Shown here: positions 36,836 to 48,837 of the stretch, piece by piece
Layout: each line of letters starts with the position of its first letter
Numbering within the stretch: position 1 is the first letter of the stretch
Source: Scleromitrula shiraiana
Taxonomy: Eukaryota > Ascomycota > Leotiomycetes > Helotiales > Sclerotiniaceae
Reading direction: 5' to 3'
Length of the DNA: 64,000 nucleotides
Assembly (NCBI GenBank): GCA_028455995.1
Contig: JABELC010000001.1
Location: 4,142,501 to 4,206,500, forward strand
Made by a program: the position numbers and the translations under genes
Notes under the pieces: generated by a model
Database searches by the model: none
Told to the model about the DNA's origin: nothing
What the model saw: only the letters and a program-made list of their open reading frames with translations

Positions 36836-39257
36836 ATGTTTCAACCACAACCCACACCATATTCACCCTTCTCTTCATATGGGATAAATATATCTCCACC
36901 TCAACTACAACCATCACAATCACAACTACCCACAACAACAACAACGACAGCTTCTCTACCATTGGGTTTCAACACTTTCAATCCAATTCCACTTCAACAA
37001 CCTTTACCACATCCGCATTCACATTCGCATTCAATCTCACACCCATCCCACTCACATTCACACTCCCATCCTCATCATTCGCATCAACATGCAAATTCTC
37101 TATCGCCTCATTCACAATCTTCCAATCTGAGACATTCACCACCTACAATTAATGATTCTTCAATTATCATTTCGAATCAGAATAATAGACAAAATTCAGC
37201 AGCAGCAGCAGCAGGAGGAGGGGGTCTAGGAAATACCTTACATCATTTTCAAGAACGACATCCACATCCACATTCACATCCACATCCACAGTCACATCCA
37301 CATCCACATCAAACAATTTTTAGCTCCATCAATAATAATACTAGTAGCGGGAACGGGAACGGGAACGGGAACGGGAGCTCGAACCTCAATCTACCCCACA
37401 ACAACAACAACGCCAATTCTTTACCACCACCTTTCTCCCAGCACAATCAACAACACTACAAAATGTCGGGTAATGAGATGAATGATATGGAAGCTCAGGA
37501 AGCTCTTGCTCGAGACTTTCAGCCCACTTTGGAGGTATGTTTACACCAATCTATACATCAAAATGGTGATTGAACGTTTAGTTTTGAGTTTGAACTGATT
37601 GATGTGCGGTAGGGCCCGTTAGTGGGGGAGAAGAAAAGTAGTATGGTGATAACGGAGGAATATGCTAAGGCTGACCCAATATATATCGCAAAGACTGCGG
37701 TAAGTTCCTTCTATTCATATCACTTCCGATTTCAGTAACTGACTGCTCATTGGTTGTAGGCTTTACCGCAGAAATATTCTCATTATCGACCGATACTTGG
37801 TGATGGAAATTGTGGTTGGCGGGGTAAGTTCATAAGTTCATAGAGCTTGGTGCTGGATAATACCCGGGCACACATTCATAATGATTCCCTTACTATTGGT
37901 AAATCTCCTTGTATATAGCTAATCTGAGTCGTGATTAGCTGCGGGATTCTCCTATTTCGAAACTTTACTAAAGATGAGGAATAAAAGCCAGGTTGAAGAG
38001 GAGATGGCCAGAATGATGTCGTTAAACAACTTGCTCACAACCGTGGGAGGCTTCGATGCATGGCTTTTCGAAGATATGGTAGAGGAGACTACGACTCTGT
38101 TAAAGGATATGGCAGACCTTATGGATGAATCGATACAAGCCGCTGAAACTTTAATTCTACAACGATTCAATAGCTCCGAGCATTCAAATGCGATTGTATA
38201 TCATTTTCGACTGTTGGCTAGCTCGTGGCTGAAGGCCAATCCAGATAACTATGAGGGTTTCATACCGGATGGTGGTGGAGTTGATCAGTATCGGAAGGAT
38301 TGGTTGGAGCCTACGAATACGGAGATTGATCATTTGGGCATGACTCTGCTAATTGATGTTCTGCTCAAACCAATTGGCTTTGCTGTGGAGATTGTGTATC
38401 TCGATCGAAGTGAAGGTACACAAGTCAACAGTCATATCATACAGGCTGAGGATTCAAATGGTCAGCCAACTAATCCAGGAGGTCCAATCATACATCTTCT
38501 CTACCGTCCAAGTCATTATGATATTCTCTACAAAGATGCGTTTTCATTACGGCAAGCCATTGAAGCCAATTCCAACATTCAAGTCAATCGAGCGACGAAT
38601 TTCACTCAACAACACCATATTCAACAAGCAGCCACGATGAACAACTTCCAAAGCCTTGACCTCACTCTACTCAACTTGCCAGGCTTTACTCTTGCTCCTC
38701 CTCAACATGGCTTTGGTTCCCAATTCCAAACACCTATGTCACAAACATTCTCCTCTGCACCCCTTTCGACCTCAGTATCTCCAATATCACCAACTGGAAA
38801 TTCCGTCTCACCTCCACAATCTTCTACCTCAGTTTTACCCCCACGATCAACATTTACATCGATCAATAGTCCAACATCCCTCGCATCCCCTATTCTCAAC
38901 TCACCACACCCATTTCAGACTGGGCCCACGACGCTACCAATTCACACTCTTCCTCCCCCTCCCTCACTTTCACAAATACTTCCACAACTATCACCGGGAG
39001 CCATTCCAGTTCCTAGTTTTAGACCAAGCAAATGGGAATGGGCTAGAGCGGCTGATTTGCAGGAAGGGCCCATGCCCACTTTCCAAACCAGCACTTTTAA
39101 GAATAGTCATTATAATACTGCACATTACAACAATCCAAATTTCCAGCCCGAGGAATGGTCACCTGATGACGAGGGATTAGGAAGTAAAAGCTCGAATGGG
39201 CCGGGAGGTGGAGGCACAGGATATGGTGGATGGGGAAGGAAAAGAAGTAGTGGATGA
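36836..39257 (+). CDS. otubain-type deubiquitinase (peptidase C65)
   Basis: Four exons: 36836-37534, 37613-37699, 37760-37823 and 37939-39257, with donors GTATGT, GTAAGT and GTAAGT and consistent phases, giving 722 aa. The catalytic box GDGNCGWR places D277 and C280; the catalytic His is H476 in YRPSHYDILY. The otubain domain spans about 230-485, the size usual for OTUB1-like enzymes, which cleave ubiquitin from substrates, often with Lys48 preference. Both flanks are unusual: residues 1-210 are Gln/His/Ser/Pro-rich with HSHSHPH-type repeats and poly-Ala/Gly, and the last 235 residues are Pro/Ser/Thr-rich and probably disordered. Such extensions are common in filamentous fungi. A later start at about 37463 (MSGNEMNDME) would remove the repeat-rich head. 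Confidence 0.92.
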
Positions 39258-41905
39258 TGATTAGAAAAGAAAGTTTTACTTTTTTATTTTCGTGTGTTTT
39301 TTTGATGATTCGAAATGGTTTGGACTGGATTGGGATGGAACGGAATGGAATGGAATGGAAGTAATTTATTCATATGTTCTTAGGGAACTCTGCTTACTCT
39401 TTTTGTTTTTTTTTTTTTTTGTTTTTCTTTTCTTTAATTGTTGGGGGGAGATGGACTGGCGTTTTGAAACTGTATTTTTTTCTTCTCCTCTAAATATGTG
39501 GATGTGAATAGTGAGATGGTGGGGAGGGGTGGATATTCATGATCATGGTTCTGATTGAGGGATGGATGATGGGATGAGATGAAATGATATGATATGATAT
39601 GAGGTGAAATGAGATATGATTTGATATGATGAAATGAAAAATTTGCATGCCCGAAAGAAAGAAAGAAAGAACAAACGAACGAAGACAGATGAGGTTGGGT
39701 TGAGTTGAGTTAACTCACAGTTGGGTTGATGGTATATGATATGGAATGATATTAAGTTAAGATATTAAAGTTAAGAAAAATATCGACTCCTCCCATGCAT
39801 TTGCAAGTAAGATGTAGTAATATGAAACTTGAACCATTGAGAATTATTATGAGAATTAATAATTACGCGATTTTTCTCCCCTCCCCGGAGTACTGAAATA
39901 AATTAGTGATGTTGAAGTGACGAGTGGTCGATCTCAAGTCTTGCGAATTGGATATGATAATGTGGGGATTTGGTAGAGATTGGATTGGATTATGTTATGT
40001 TATGTTATGTTATGTTATGTTATGTTATGTTATGTTATGTTATGTGCGGGTGCATGGATGGATGGATGGATGGATGGATGGATGGATGGATGGGTGGGTG
40101 GATTGTAAGTAATAAATTGAACAACTATACCGCATTTCTGCAAATATAATAGATGATAGATAGATAGATAGATAGATAGACAGACATGATGAAGATTCGC
40201 AAGTACGAAAGTCCATCTCTGTGTTATTGAGACAGCTGAGTGATTTAAGGTTTCCATTTCGAAGAGTTTTTTTTGGCTCGTAAAATTGTAATCGAATTAG
40301 CAATCTACAGGAAGCTCGAAGAGCAATGGTTTTTTTTTATTTCTCTCGGCAAGTGTTTGTTATTGAATGATTAAATAAATAATAGAAATCCGGCGTTGAC
40401 GTTACATACACGTGGCAAGGCGTCCCGTCCCGTCCCGTCCCGTCCCGTCTCGTCCCGTCTCGTCTCTCCTTTTGTGCTCGGCTTGCTATATGCATATTAC
40501 TCGTATCAGTTTGATATGATATGATTGTTGGCTACGTTGTCTCTTATCATTATTCGTTCATACCATTACTCGTTTCACCCTTCGGTAGTCAGTTTCCTCT
40601 AAAGTATTTATGGTCCGGAGGCGGAACGAGGAACGAGGAACGAGGAACGAGAAACGAGGAACGAGGAACGAGAGTAGCAAGAAAGACACAGACGGTTACC
40701 GCTCTTCTCGAAAAGAAAAAGGGGGGGGACCAAAATAGAAGACAACTGCAATGCAATGCAACTTCACAGAGCTAGCGAGGCCCACTGGATGAGGAATCCT
40801 CAATAATTGATAATCAGCAATTGCCGCTTCGGTAAAATACAATTGATGATTTCTTGCTTGCTTGATTCATTCGTTAATCTGTTTTATCTAAATAGCAAGT
40901 CGCTGCTTGACTCCTGCCTAACATGATATTTATTTCCTCATGAACGAGGAATCATCAACTAGAAATACCCAAAGGAAGTGTTGACGAGAGAAACAAGGAG
41001 GCGAACGACTAGCCTCACATGATCCATTGTTTTCACGCGTTCCAAAAGACAATGTCCCTCAAGTTTAGGATTTTTCTTTTCTTTTTTTTTTTTTGATCTT
41101 CCTTTCTTTAGCAGCGTTGAATGATAGCTTTGGTGTTGGCTATTCTATCCCGATATCTAAATTTAGTTCTTGGAGTTGGATGGAAACCGGCGCAGAGATG
41201 GTTTTCGCGCGCTTCTTGTATTGGATATTTCCAACAAAGGCAAATCGTCGTGTCTATGTGTTTGCCTGGGGCAATTGAATCCTTTTACTGCCCGAAGAGC
41301 TCTCGTTCAAATTCATCCCAGGAGCCGCAATCAACATGTGTTACATCGTATATAAGTGATTGAAACTGGATAGCATCAAGTCTACATCCCATCTCATCTT
41401 GATCTGGAATCGAAATCTCTGCCGCCAGCAAATAAAGCTTCAGGTGTGTGGTATTTATGCTGAAGTAAGGCTCTGCATTTCAGAGCATGGATGTTATTCA
41501 ACGATATTGAGCGATTATTATCATCTAGATGAGCCAAATTTGCATTTCGTTAAAATGATATTAAAACTGATGTCCTATTCTGTTCCTACGGAATTTGCGT
41601 TGCTAATATGTTCGAAAATTCGCGTTTATGGATCAAAGTATTGGTATAACTAAATGCTATATCTCAATCTATTTTTCTTCTATATCAAATGTCTATCAAT
41701 CATACATCATATAGTATACTATCGTACCCAATTTATTTCATTAGAATACAAATTCATATCCATTGTCCATCATAATCATCAATACGCCGGGCGACCAATT
41801 CCACGCCATAATCAACTTTCCTCTCTCCACTCTCACATCCGCTCCTATCATGATATCCAAAGAAAAGAAAATTCGAAAAGTGACCGAATCGAATCAGCCA
41901 TCAAA
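39258..41905. other. spacer with pentanucleotide repeats
   Basis: About 2.6 kb without a supported gene. It contains a T-run near 39410-39420, GATAT units near 39583-39600, the TATGT array at 39991-40045, (ATGG)n near 40054-40091, (GATA)n near 40156-40183, CGTCC units near 40422-40465, a GAACGAG heptamer array near 40622-40672 and a T-run near 41083-41093. Confidence 0.65.
39991..40045. repeat. (TATGT)n array, 11 units
   Basis: Eleven perfect pentanucleotide units, followed within ten bases by a tetranucleotide ATGG array, so two arrays with different unit lengths abut. Confidence 0.95.
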
Positions 41906-44370
41906 TCACAAAACCAACAACCCACCCAAAACCATCGCCATCATACTCCAAACACCCCATCCAGTCAATCTCTCAACACCGCCGGTGAATGTGCTGGGAA
42001 CCGAACTTCCATTTCCTCCTGCGCCAATCGTAAGATTATATGTGTTCGATGCTGTTGCGCTGGCGGCTTCTACACTGACGCCTTGGACTGAAGATGACAC
42101 GGCTGCGGGTGTAGCGGTTGTGATAACCACGGGTGGTACGGAGATGAATGTTGATGGGGATGAGGAGAAGGAGGAGGAGGGGAGGGATATAGTTGGGGAG
42201 AATTGCTCGATCGAAGAGAATGATGATGAAGCGGCTGGTGGCGGTGGGGGAGGAGGAGGAGGAGGAATATAGGCGGATGAAGTGGCGGCAGGTGGTGGTG
42301 GTGGTGGGGGGATGTAGAGAGATGATTGGGAGGAGAATGTTACGGATGTGATGGGGAGGGTGGTAGATAGGGAGGTGGGAAGAGTGGGGAAGGTTGTCAA
42401 GAGTGGTGCAGTGTAAATTGATGGTAATGATGATGATGATGATGATGATGCGGCTACTGAAATTGAAGAGTAGACGATGCTAGTAGAAAGAGTAGAGAAA
42501 GTCGTTTTAGGAGGAAGGGTATAAATGTTTGTTGAAGTTGCGAGCTCGGGTGTGGAAGACAAAGTAAACGGAACCAATGATTCTGAGGTGTTGATTGTTG
42601 TCTCGGCAGGAGGAGTATAAAGAGCAATTGATGTAGTCTCTACTGATAAGACGGAAGTTGCCTCATATGGTGGAACATAAACTGGTGGAACATAAACTGA
42701 AGTAGATGTTTCTACCGAGAGGACGGAACTCGTTTGGTAGGGAGGAAGATGAACTGAAGTTGAGGTTGACGTTTCAAGGGAGAGAGAAGAGGTAGAAGAT
42801 AGAGTGAAGATAACTAGAGATTCAGATGTGCTGGTTTTCGTTTGGTCAATAGTGGATGTCTAAATTAGAAGGTTTATATATTAGTGGATGATATCCTAGA
42901 GAGAACCATTGTTTACGAGACTTACAGTGACAAAGGAACTCGAATCGGATGACAAATAAAGATAACTTGTGGTTGTGATAAGTCTACAATCGGTTCGAAA
43001 GATTGTTTGTGTTTCCTTGGATTCATATATGGAAGTGATATTTGAGCTTGATTTATGACCGTTTCCATTGTTATTGTAGTTGTTACTGGAGTCGTGGCTT
43101 GATGAATTCTTACTTCCCTTGAAACCGTATCCAGATGATGACGATTTTGAGCTTGAAGGGCCCTTTGAGTTAGAGCTGTCAGATGAATATTTTGAACCGG
43201 AGTAGTCTTCCGAGTTGGAATTATCTGATGAAGATTTAGAATTCCCATATTTTCTTGAGCTGGAATCTTGAGAAGATGAGTTGGAACTTGCATAGCCAGA
43301 TGAAGACTTCGAGTCCGATCCCTTGCTGGAATCATGAGAAGACGACTTATCAGAAGAGGAAGACCCCTTAGATCCTTTGTCCGAAGATGAAGAACTTTCT
43401 GTATATTTCGAATCGCTGGAGCTTTTGGTCTTGGTGTAGACAGCACCGGTAAAACCAACATATATAACTCTAGTTTCCGTAACTAAAACGTCACAGGTAG
43501 TTGTTACTCCATTGCTCAACGACAAAGAGGTTGTATATAAGTTGTAAGCTGAAGTGGTAGTTGTCTTATCTGTGAAAACTGATGTGCTATGATCATTGGC
43601 TTTTGCAGAGTACGAGTTGTTGTTTTTATTGTCGCTGCTTGTTGAATGATCATTAATCTTGGTAGAGTACGAGTTGCTGTTCTTGTAGCTGTTACTTGTT
43701 GAATGATCGTTGACCTTCATAGAATACAAATTGATGTTACTTGTTGAATGCTCACTGTTCGATGAGTGGTCATTGCTAGTGGAATTATAGCCCTTGAAAC
43801 TAGAGTCTGAGCCCTGAGAACTTGAGCTTTTATCCTTAGAGCCATTGTTTTTGGAGCTAGTATCAGTTGAATTGCCTTTGTTGTAAGAACCACTACTCGA
43901 AGAACCAGAGTTACTGTTCTTGGAGCTTTTACTACTTGAGTTATCGCTCTTAGAACTGGAGGAACTCTGAGTTGAAACTATGCCATCAATGAAGAAACTT
44001 TCCGAGACGATGACTGAACTGGAGGAATCGACCAAAAGGATCGAAAAAGATATCTCTGTGGTTTCGATAGTTGTTTGTGGAGTCCATTGATATTCCCCAG
44101 AATTAGAAATTTGTGCTAGATGTTAGATTAGTATTTGATACTAATAAGTTTCGATGAGCACATACTAGCTATGGGCAAAATTGCTAAACTAACGTCCCTC
44201 GATCCGGCTGGAACTAGATATAACGAGAGAGGAGCAGAGACCGAATTGGTTTCCCATGACACATTGTCCGAAAGACCTGTAGAGATATGACTCCCTGCTT
44301 TAGGGGATACAAAGGCGGCTTGGGCCGAGGCCGATGCAAGAAATGCAATGAGCGAAGTTGTAAAGCGCAT
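41906..44370 (-). CDS. Ser/Thr-rich GPI-anchored wall protein, Kre9/Knh1 type
   Basis: Three exons, 44370-44166, 44115-42926 and 42859-41906, with donors GTATGT and GTAAGT and consistent phases, giving 782 aa. Residues 1-18 form a signal peptide. Residues about 19-111 fit the Kre9/Knh1-like N-terminal domain (FVSPKAGSHISTG, VSWETN, SGEYQWTPQ). Then comes a very long Ser-rich region with three units of 19-residue period containing NDHSTS (about residues 204, 223 and 242), and later Thr/Pro-rich stretches with two poly-Pro runs. The C-terminus ends in a hydrophobic segment (MMAMVLGGLLVL) suited to GPI attachment. Such proteins are heavily O-mannosylated and sit in the wall. Function beyond wall structure is not known for this group. 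Confidence 0.85.
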
Positions 44371-44593
44371 GGTGAATGGTTAGTACGTATTAAAGTTTGC
44401 GTATATAAATTGTTTAGGGGCGAATCAATCGAAGGTTCCCAATTAATAGAAGTTACAAGTAGGTTAAGAAATTATTAAAGAATGAATATATTGTGAACCG
44501 GCTCAAATGAGTGAGTGACCAGCAATTGAAGGGAATGACAGCACAGCTGCTGAAAGAATGTAAACTGATAATACAAAAGACAAAACAAAAAAC

Positions 44594-44833
44594 TTAATGA
44601 AGAAGAAAAGGTTCTGAATTTCCATGTATGGAGACATATTTCTGTGGTATATATCTTTCGCAGTAACACTCGAAACCATTGGCGTTGATAGCTCCTGAAT
44701 CCAGACACATGATACTGAATATTATTTGAGGAGGTAAGATATCCGGAGTATGAGTGGTAGAGGTGTAAGCAGGGGCTAACATTTCAAACGCGGGGGTGGT
44801 TTGACAGGGAGGTTTGACAAGTACAACTGTATA
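44594..44833 (-). CDS. possible 3' exon of a Cys-containing protein
   Basis: After a good acceptor (ATATACAG) the minus strand opens into about 80 codons: VVLVKPPCQTTPAFE, then a Thr/Pro stretch, then IMCLDSGAINANGFECYCER. The C-x3-GxINA-x-GF-x-CYC wording resembles cysteine-rich secreted or surface proteins of fungi. No convincing 5' exon with a signal peptide could be joined, so this may be a remnant. Confidence 0.3.
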   Translation of the reverse strand, partial: YTVVLVKPPCQTTPAFEMLAPAYTSTTHTPDILPPQIIFSIMCLDSGAINANGFECYCERYIPQKYVSIHGNSEPFLLH

Positions 44834-45600
44834 TTCAAGAAGAATAGTTCAGAAATGTCTTTCAATATTATTTTACACAAGGAAGAAAATGGTACAATTG
44901 AGAAGTAAGTTAGGAAAATCTATTGGTATGTAAGTAGAATTGAATTTATTGCGTCAGCAATGCGGTAGTGTCTACTCAGAATGAAATGTTGTATATATAT
45001 ATATGTTGTCATCTTACATGGGTCAGAATCTATTCTATCCAGTCCCACCATCGACTAATTCAATAAATGAACTTCTAATGTTCGGATGATCTAATTGAAT
45101 TAGATCAAAAACATCACTGGTGATAGATTGATAATTTCTACCACTGTACATAGATGAGATGAAAGATTCGAATTATGCGCTGCAATCCCCCGAAGTACTA
45201 CATTGGGATGGATGGGCGGCATATTCGCTTTGCTTCAAATCTGAAACGCCACAGACAGAGAATACTATCAGAATAAAATGAGGATCATGACTTCACACTG
45301 ATTTTCACATCAATGATCATACCGAGACCCGTGAGCTTGACTTTAAGCTTATTTTTACGAAAAAGGGTTCATGAATAGGTAACAGAATACTTCCTTCCTA
45401 GAGCTTCCATACAAGAAGGATTAGTTTTTTACTTCGATGCAGGCAATAATATCTAATATCAAACAACTTCACTTCCACATCTTGTGGTATAATTGTAGCT
45501 TGCTTCAAGTCGGCTGGATAAAATTCATAACAAAACAAATCGCCACAGTTGTTGTTTTCCGGATCATACTGAAGGATTGTAGGAGAATATAATTACAGTG
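44834..45600. other. intergenic, no supported gene
   Basis: About 770 AT-rich bases between two Cys-containing fragments on the minus strand. A frame at about 45050-44920 is open but not protein-like. Confidence 0.35.
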
Positions 45601-45620
45601 ATAAAACCAAAATACACCTG

Positions 45621-45903
45621 ATGGGGTACAAAACATAACAGTTGTTTCCCTGAGGGCTTCGCCACATTCTAGCCCCAAGTCCATACAATTATTGTGTCTA
45701 AATTGTAGCAAACGGAATGACCGCAAAAACAGAAGATAGAAGCTAGAAACCCATTGATAATCAAGTGATTTGTGGCTCTTTGATTGATTTGAGCGACCGT
45801 GGGTTTCTTGCGAGGGTCTCGTACAGTAGGACGGATTGGCCCCTAAATATAGACAGACCTGCTGCATCGCCTCACAAACCGCGGTCTTGTAAAACGGTCG
45901 CAT
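45621..45903 (-). pseudogene. Cys-containing fragment, possibly decayed gene
   Basis: An open stretch reading MRPFYKTAVCEAMQQVC, LGANPSYCTRP and further on NNCMDLGLECGEAL and VMFCTPSG, giving seven Cys before a GTGTAT donor-like site. The spacing of Cys and the aromatic stretch between look like parts of a secreted cysteine-rich protein. The frame directly upstream is closed by a stop, and no signal peptide is present. Exon of an undetected gene or remnant cannot be separated by sequence alone. Confidence 0.25.
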
Positions 45904-46493
45904 AAGCTTATTGGCCTTGTAAACAGGTCTTCTTTCTCGTCATATTTACATACCATCGCGCACTAGTATCAATGGATGTGTGACCCTTTTGTGGACCCAT
46001 TCCCGTTTATACGTCGCTTAATGCTGGGATATACAATTTAGAATAGAGATCTAGTTGCTAGAAAACTAAAAGGCCTAATCAACTGTTCTAGGTCTATGAA
46101 CAATGAAGAGTAATTTTCGTTCCAAGTGAGCGACATGATTCCATTAACTGTATTGCTAGGGAAATCAACTATGTGCTTTTGAATGTGCTTTAGTTCTATC
46201 GATGGCCCGTTGGTGGATATCCGAATATTCGAGCTGGGAGGAATGGTGTAATTGCAATGAAAAATTCCATGTAAATCTTCAATCTCTCATCTCAGCATCT
46301 TGGGCAAACACTTGGACTTGGACTGAGTGACTAGCTTTCCGCCGTTTCTCTTAATTGAATAGCCAATTCTAAACTCGATCTCATCCCCCAAATACCAGCT
46401 CTTCATATACCAGATTTCCGCGATACTCTGCTTGGTTTCTCCATTTGAACTTTATCTTTAAGTATGTTCTTGATATAAGCTCTGCTTTCTAGG
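45904..46493. other. intergenic, no supported gene
   Basis: About 590 bases; nothing recognisable. Confidence 0.4.
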
Positions 46494-47522
46494 TCAATTA
46501 TCTGGCGTTGGAATTTCAACTTTCCTTATATAACCACCCGCAGAATTAAATACATATGGTGCTTCTCCTTCTTCCAATGTTTCCGGTATCAGATGCTTCA
46601 CTTCAAATAGCACATCGTCCCCCTTGCCCCATTTCTTCATAGACTTATCATACTTCATAGGCTTAGGTCTAAACGTCTCTACATTTTCACCTTCTATCTT
46701 TTTTGTTCTACCCAACTCCGCCAATCCCGACACGAATTCATGTACCCATAAAAGCGGCATTAATCTTCCAGATAATCTTAGCTTCATCCCATTCTTCTCC
46801 CATACCTCCTTCACCCCTACAATTCCTGTTTCTGGTAATCCGCACGGTTCAATTCGCTCCCACCACTCCTTCGTCACTTTCATATTCAGTCCTACCCCAT
46901 AACTACTCACATTCCTCCTTAAATGCACACCTAAGCTTGCGATTTTTTCTGATGAATTTATCCATACCCCTGGATTCGATGTCCGTATGCCGGATATCTT
47001 GTATCTCTGCAAGGCGCGTATGGTGACGGTCTCTAGATAGTGAATATAGCAGCGAGGTGAGAGCGGAGAAGGAATAATATCGAGAAGGTCTATGATAGGA
47101 TATATGACTAGTTGCCCAGGTCCATGGAATGTAGTGAGTCCGCCTCGTGGGGTAGGGACTACCGAAGCGGTGCGATGAGTGGTGGATTTGGAGAGTTTGA
47201 GTGGAGACTCCAGGCTCTGGAGGAGAGAGGGGGAGAGAGGCGTGTGTAAGTCTCGGCGTCCAAGAGTGTAGGTTGGTTCGCTACAGAAGGTGAGGATTGT
47301 GGGGGTGGGAGCAGGAGGAATGATTTCTGGTGGATTCGGAGAAGATTTTGCTGTGAGAATCAGTACATGTTGCTCGATTATTGAGGTCAATGGAATAGAG
47401 TGTGATGAAACTTTACCGGCTTTATAGGAGAGGAATTCGGATACAATCGAGGCTTGAATGGCTTGTGCAGTCCTGAATTGTGTTAAGCCTTTGAGGTGAA
47501 TATGGCGAAGATGGCGAATCAT
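46494..47522 (-). CDS. LIP2: lipoyl(octanoyl) transferase (LipB/Lip2)
   Basis: An open frame of 342 aa. It carries the LipB signature RGGLTTFHGPGQ (126-137), the catalytic lysine in KIASLGVH (K193) and the acyl-thioester cysteine in EPCGLP (C227). The enzyme moves octanoyl from acyl-carrier protein to lipoyl domains, first step of lipoic acid attachment in mitochondria; the basic, Arg/His-rich start (MIRHLRHIHLKG) fits a mitochondrial presequence. A stretch of 66 bases between codons 36 and 58 begins GTAAAG, has a TTGAC branch-like site and ends CACAG. It is a multiple of three without stops, so it is probably a spliced intron and the mature protein about 320 aa. Divergent from the split-barrel gene. 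Confidence 0.92.
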   Translation of the reverse strand: MIRHLRHIHLKGLTQFRTAQAIQASIVSEFLSYKAGKVSSHSIPLTSIIEQHVLILTAKSSPNPPEIIPPAPTPTILTFCSEPTYTLGRRDLHTPLSPSLLQSLESPLKLSKSTTHRTASVVPTPRGGLTTFHGPGQLVIYPIIDLLDIIPSPLSPRCYIHYLETVTIRALQRYKISGIRTSNPGVWINSSEKIASLGVHLRRNVSSYGVGLNMKVTKEWWERIEPCGLPETGIVGVKEVWEKNGMKLRLSGRLMPLLWVHEFVSGLAELGRTKKIEGENVETFRPKPMKYDKSMKKWGKGDDVLFEVKHLIPETLEEGEAPYVFNSAGGYIRKVEIPTPDN

Positions 47523-48073
47523 TTTGCTGAAGAGAAGAGAAGAGAAGAGAGGGGAGGAGAGGAGAAGAGAGGGGAGGAGAAGAGAGGAGAGGAGAAGAGA
47601 AGAAAATTGAGAGTAAGGCTAGGAAGAAATCTAGTGAAACGTCATATAAATTGTTAATACGGACAAGAAAACAATTGAGAAGATGAATTGTGCCTCTTCT
47701 CTCAAGTCTATATTACATTAATGTCTTAGAAAAATCTTAGCATATTTGTAAAATAATTTATTAGCTAGAATTGATTGTTTTTATCATAAAGTACTAATAG
47801 AGAAAAGGCGGCGTATCAAGGGACCTAACCCGATATTCGATAATCTTGCGACAAGGCTGTAATTTATTGATTAGAGATTAGATAAGAATCGAGGCTGTAT
47901 GCTGCACGTGCGTGTACATAAACCGCTGCTTTATTCCAATCTGTGCCCCGCAATCCTCATGTCATTATTACAGCAACAGCAAACAGCATACCAGAACTTG
48001 AGATCAACTTTCTACAATTTAAAAGCCTCAATTCTTCATACTCTCAGAACTCTTGAATAAGTAAAAAAAAAAA
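47523..48073. promoter_or_regulatory. shared promoter region with purine 5-mer array
   Basis: 551 bases between divergent start codons. At 47526-47602, directly next to the LipB ATG, lies an AGAAG/GAGAG pentamer array (pyrimidine-rich in the LipB sense), so it falls in the likely LipB leader. No coding frame. Confidence 0.6.
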
Positions 48074-48837
48074 ATGGCGGAAGCACCTCTGAACTACGAA
48101 TCTTCTGCTGGCACAACCAATCTACAAGTCTCTAACACTTTACCATCCGAAGTTGTTCAATGTTTACAGAATGCTAGATTTGTATGTTGAATTATGATCT
48201 GTTTCCAGTACCTATTCTATCTATCAACAGTACTGATTTGTTTGACTATCCACAGTTACACCTAGCAACATGCACATCTCTCCATCCTCACGTATCCTTA
48301 ATGAACTATACATACCTCCCATCTACGCCCTGGTCTTCCCACCCTACCATAATAATGACGACGAATCCATCTTCCAAGAAAACCCAAAATCTTCAAGAGA
48401 ATCATCACGTCTCACTATTAGTTCATGATTGGGTATCTCATCGTCCTCCTACCGGAAATCGTGCTTCTTCGCCCCCTAGACAATCTGTCGGCACAGGAAG
48501 AAGTTCCTTGGCGGAGATGTTAATAGGTCTTAATACCAGTGCGATTAGTTCCATAAGCGCGACTATCAACGGAGAGGCAAGAATTGTGGAAAAAGGGAGC
48601 GATGAAGAAAAATGGTTAAGGGAAAAACATACGGAGAATTGCACATTTCTGGGAGAAGAGGGGGGTGAGAGGGAAGGGGATGGTGGAAGAGTTTTTGTAG
48701 AGGGCGAGGAGGTGAGGGTTGTTAGTGTTAGAGTTGGGGATGGGAGAGTTAGTGATTGGAAAGGTGGAGTTAGGGATTGGGTCTTGGAAGGGGAAGCGGA
48801 GAATAGAGCGGAGGAATTGCTTAACGGTATTCATTGA
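48074..48837 (+). CDS. FMN split-barrel protein, PNPOx-like
   Basis: Two exons, 48074-48181 and 48256-48837 (donor GTATGT, acceptor CCACAG, phase 0), giving 229 aa. The N-terminal region (LPSEVVQCLQNARFLHLATC, then HVSLMNYTYL) followed by TIIMTTNPSSKKTQNL and HHVSLLVHDW is the pattern of pyridoxamine-phosphate-oxidase-like split-barrel proteins, as in yeast YLR456W/YPR172W. These probably bind FMN, but their substrate is unknown. The middle (SHRPPTGNRASSPP) is a low-complexity loop and the C-terminus is Glu/Gly/Val-rich. Cytosolic; no targeting signal visible. Confidence 0.85.
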
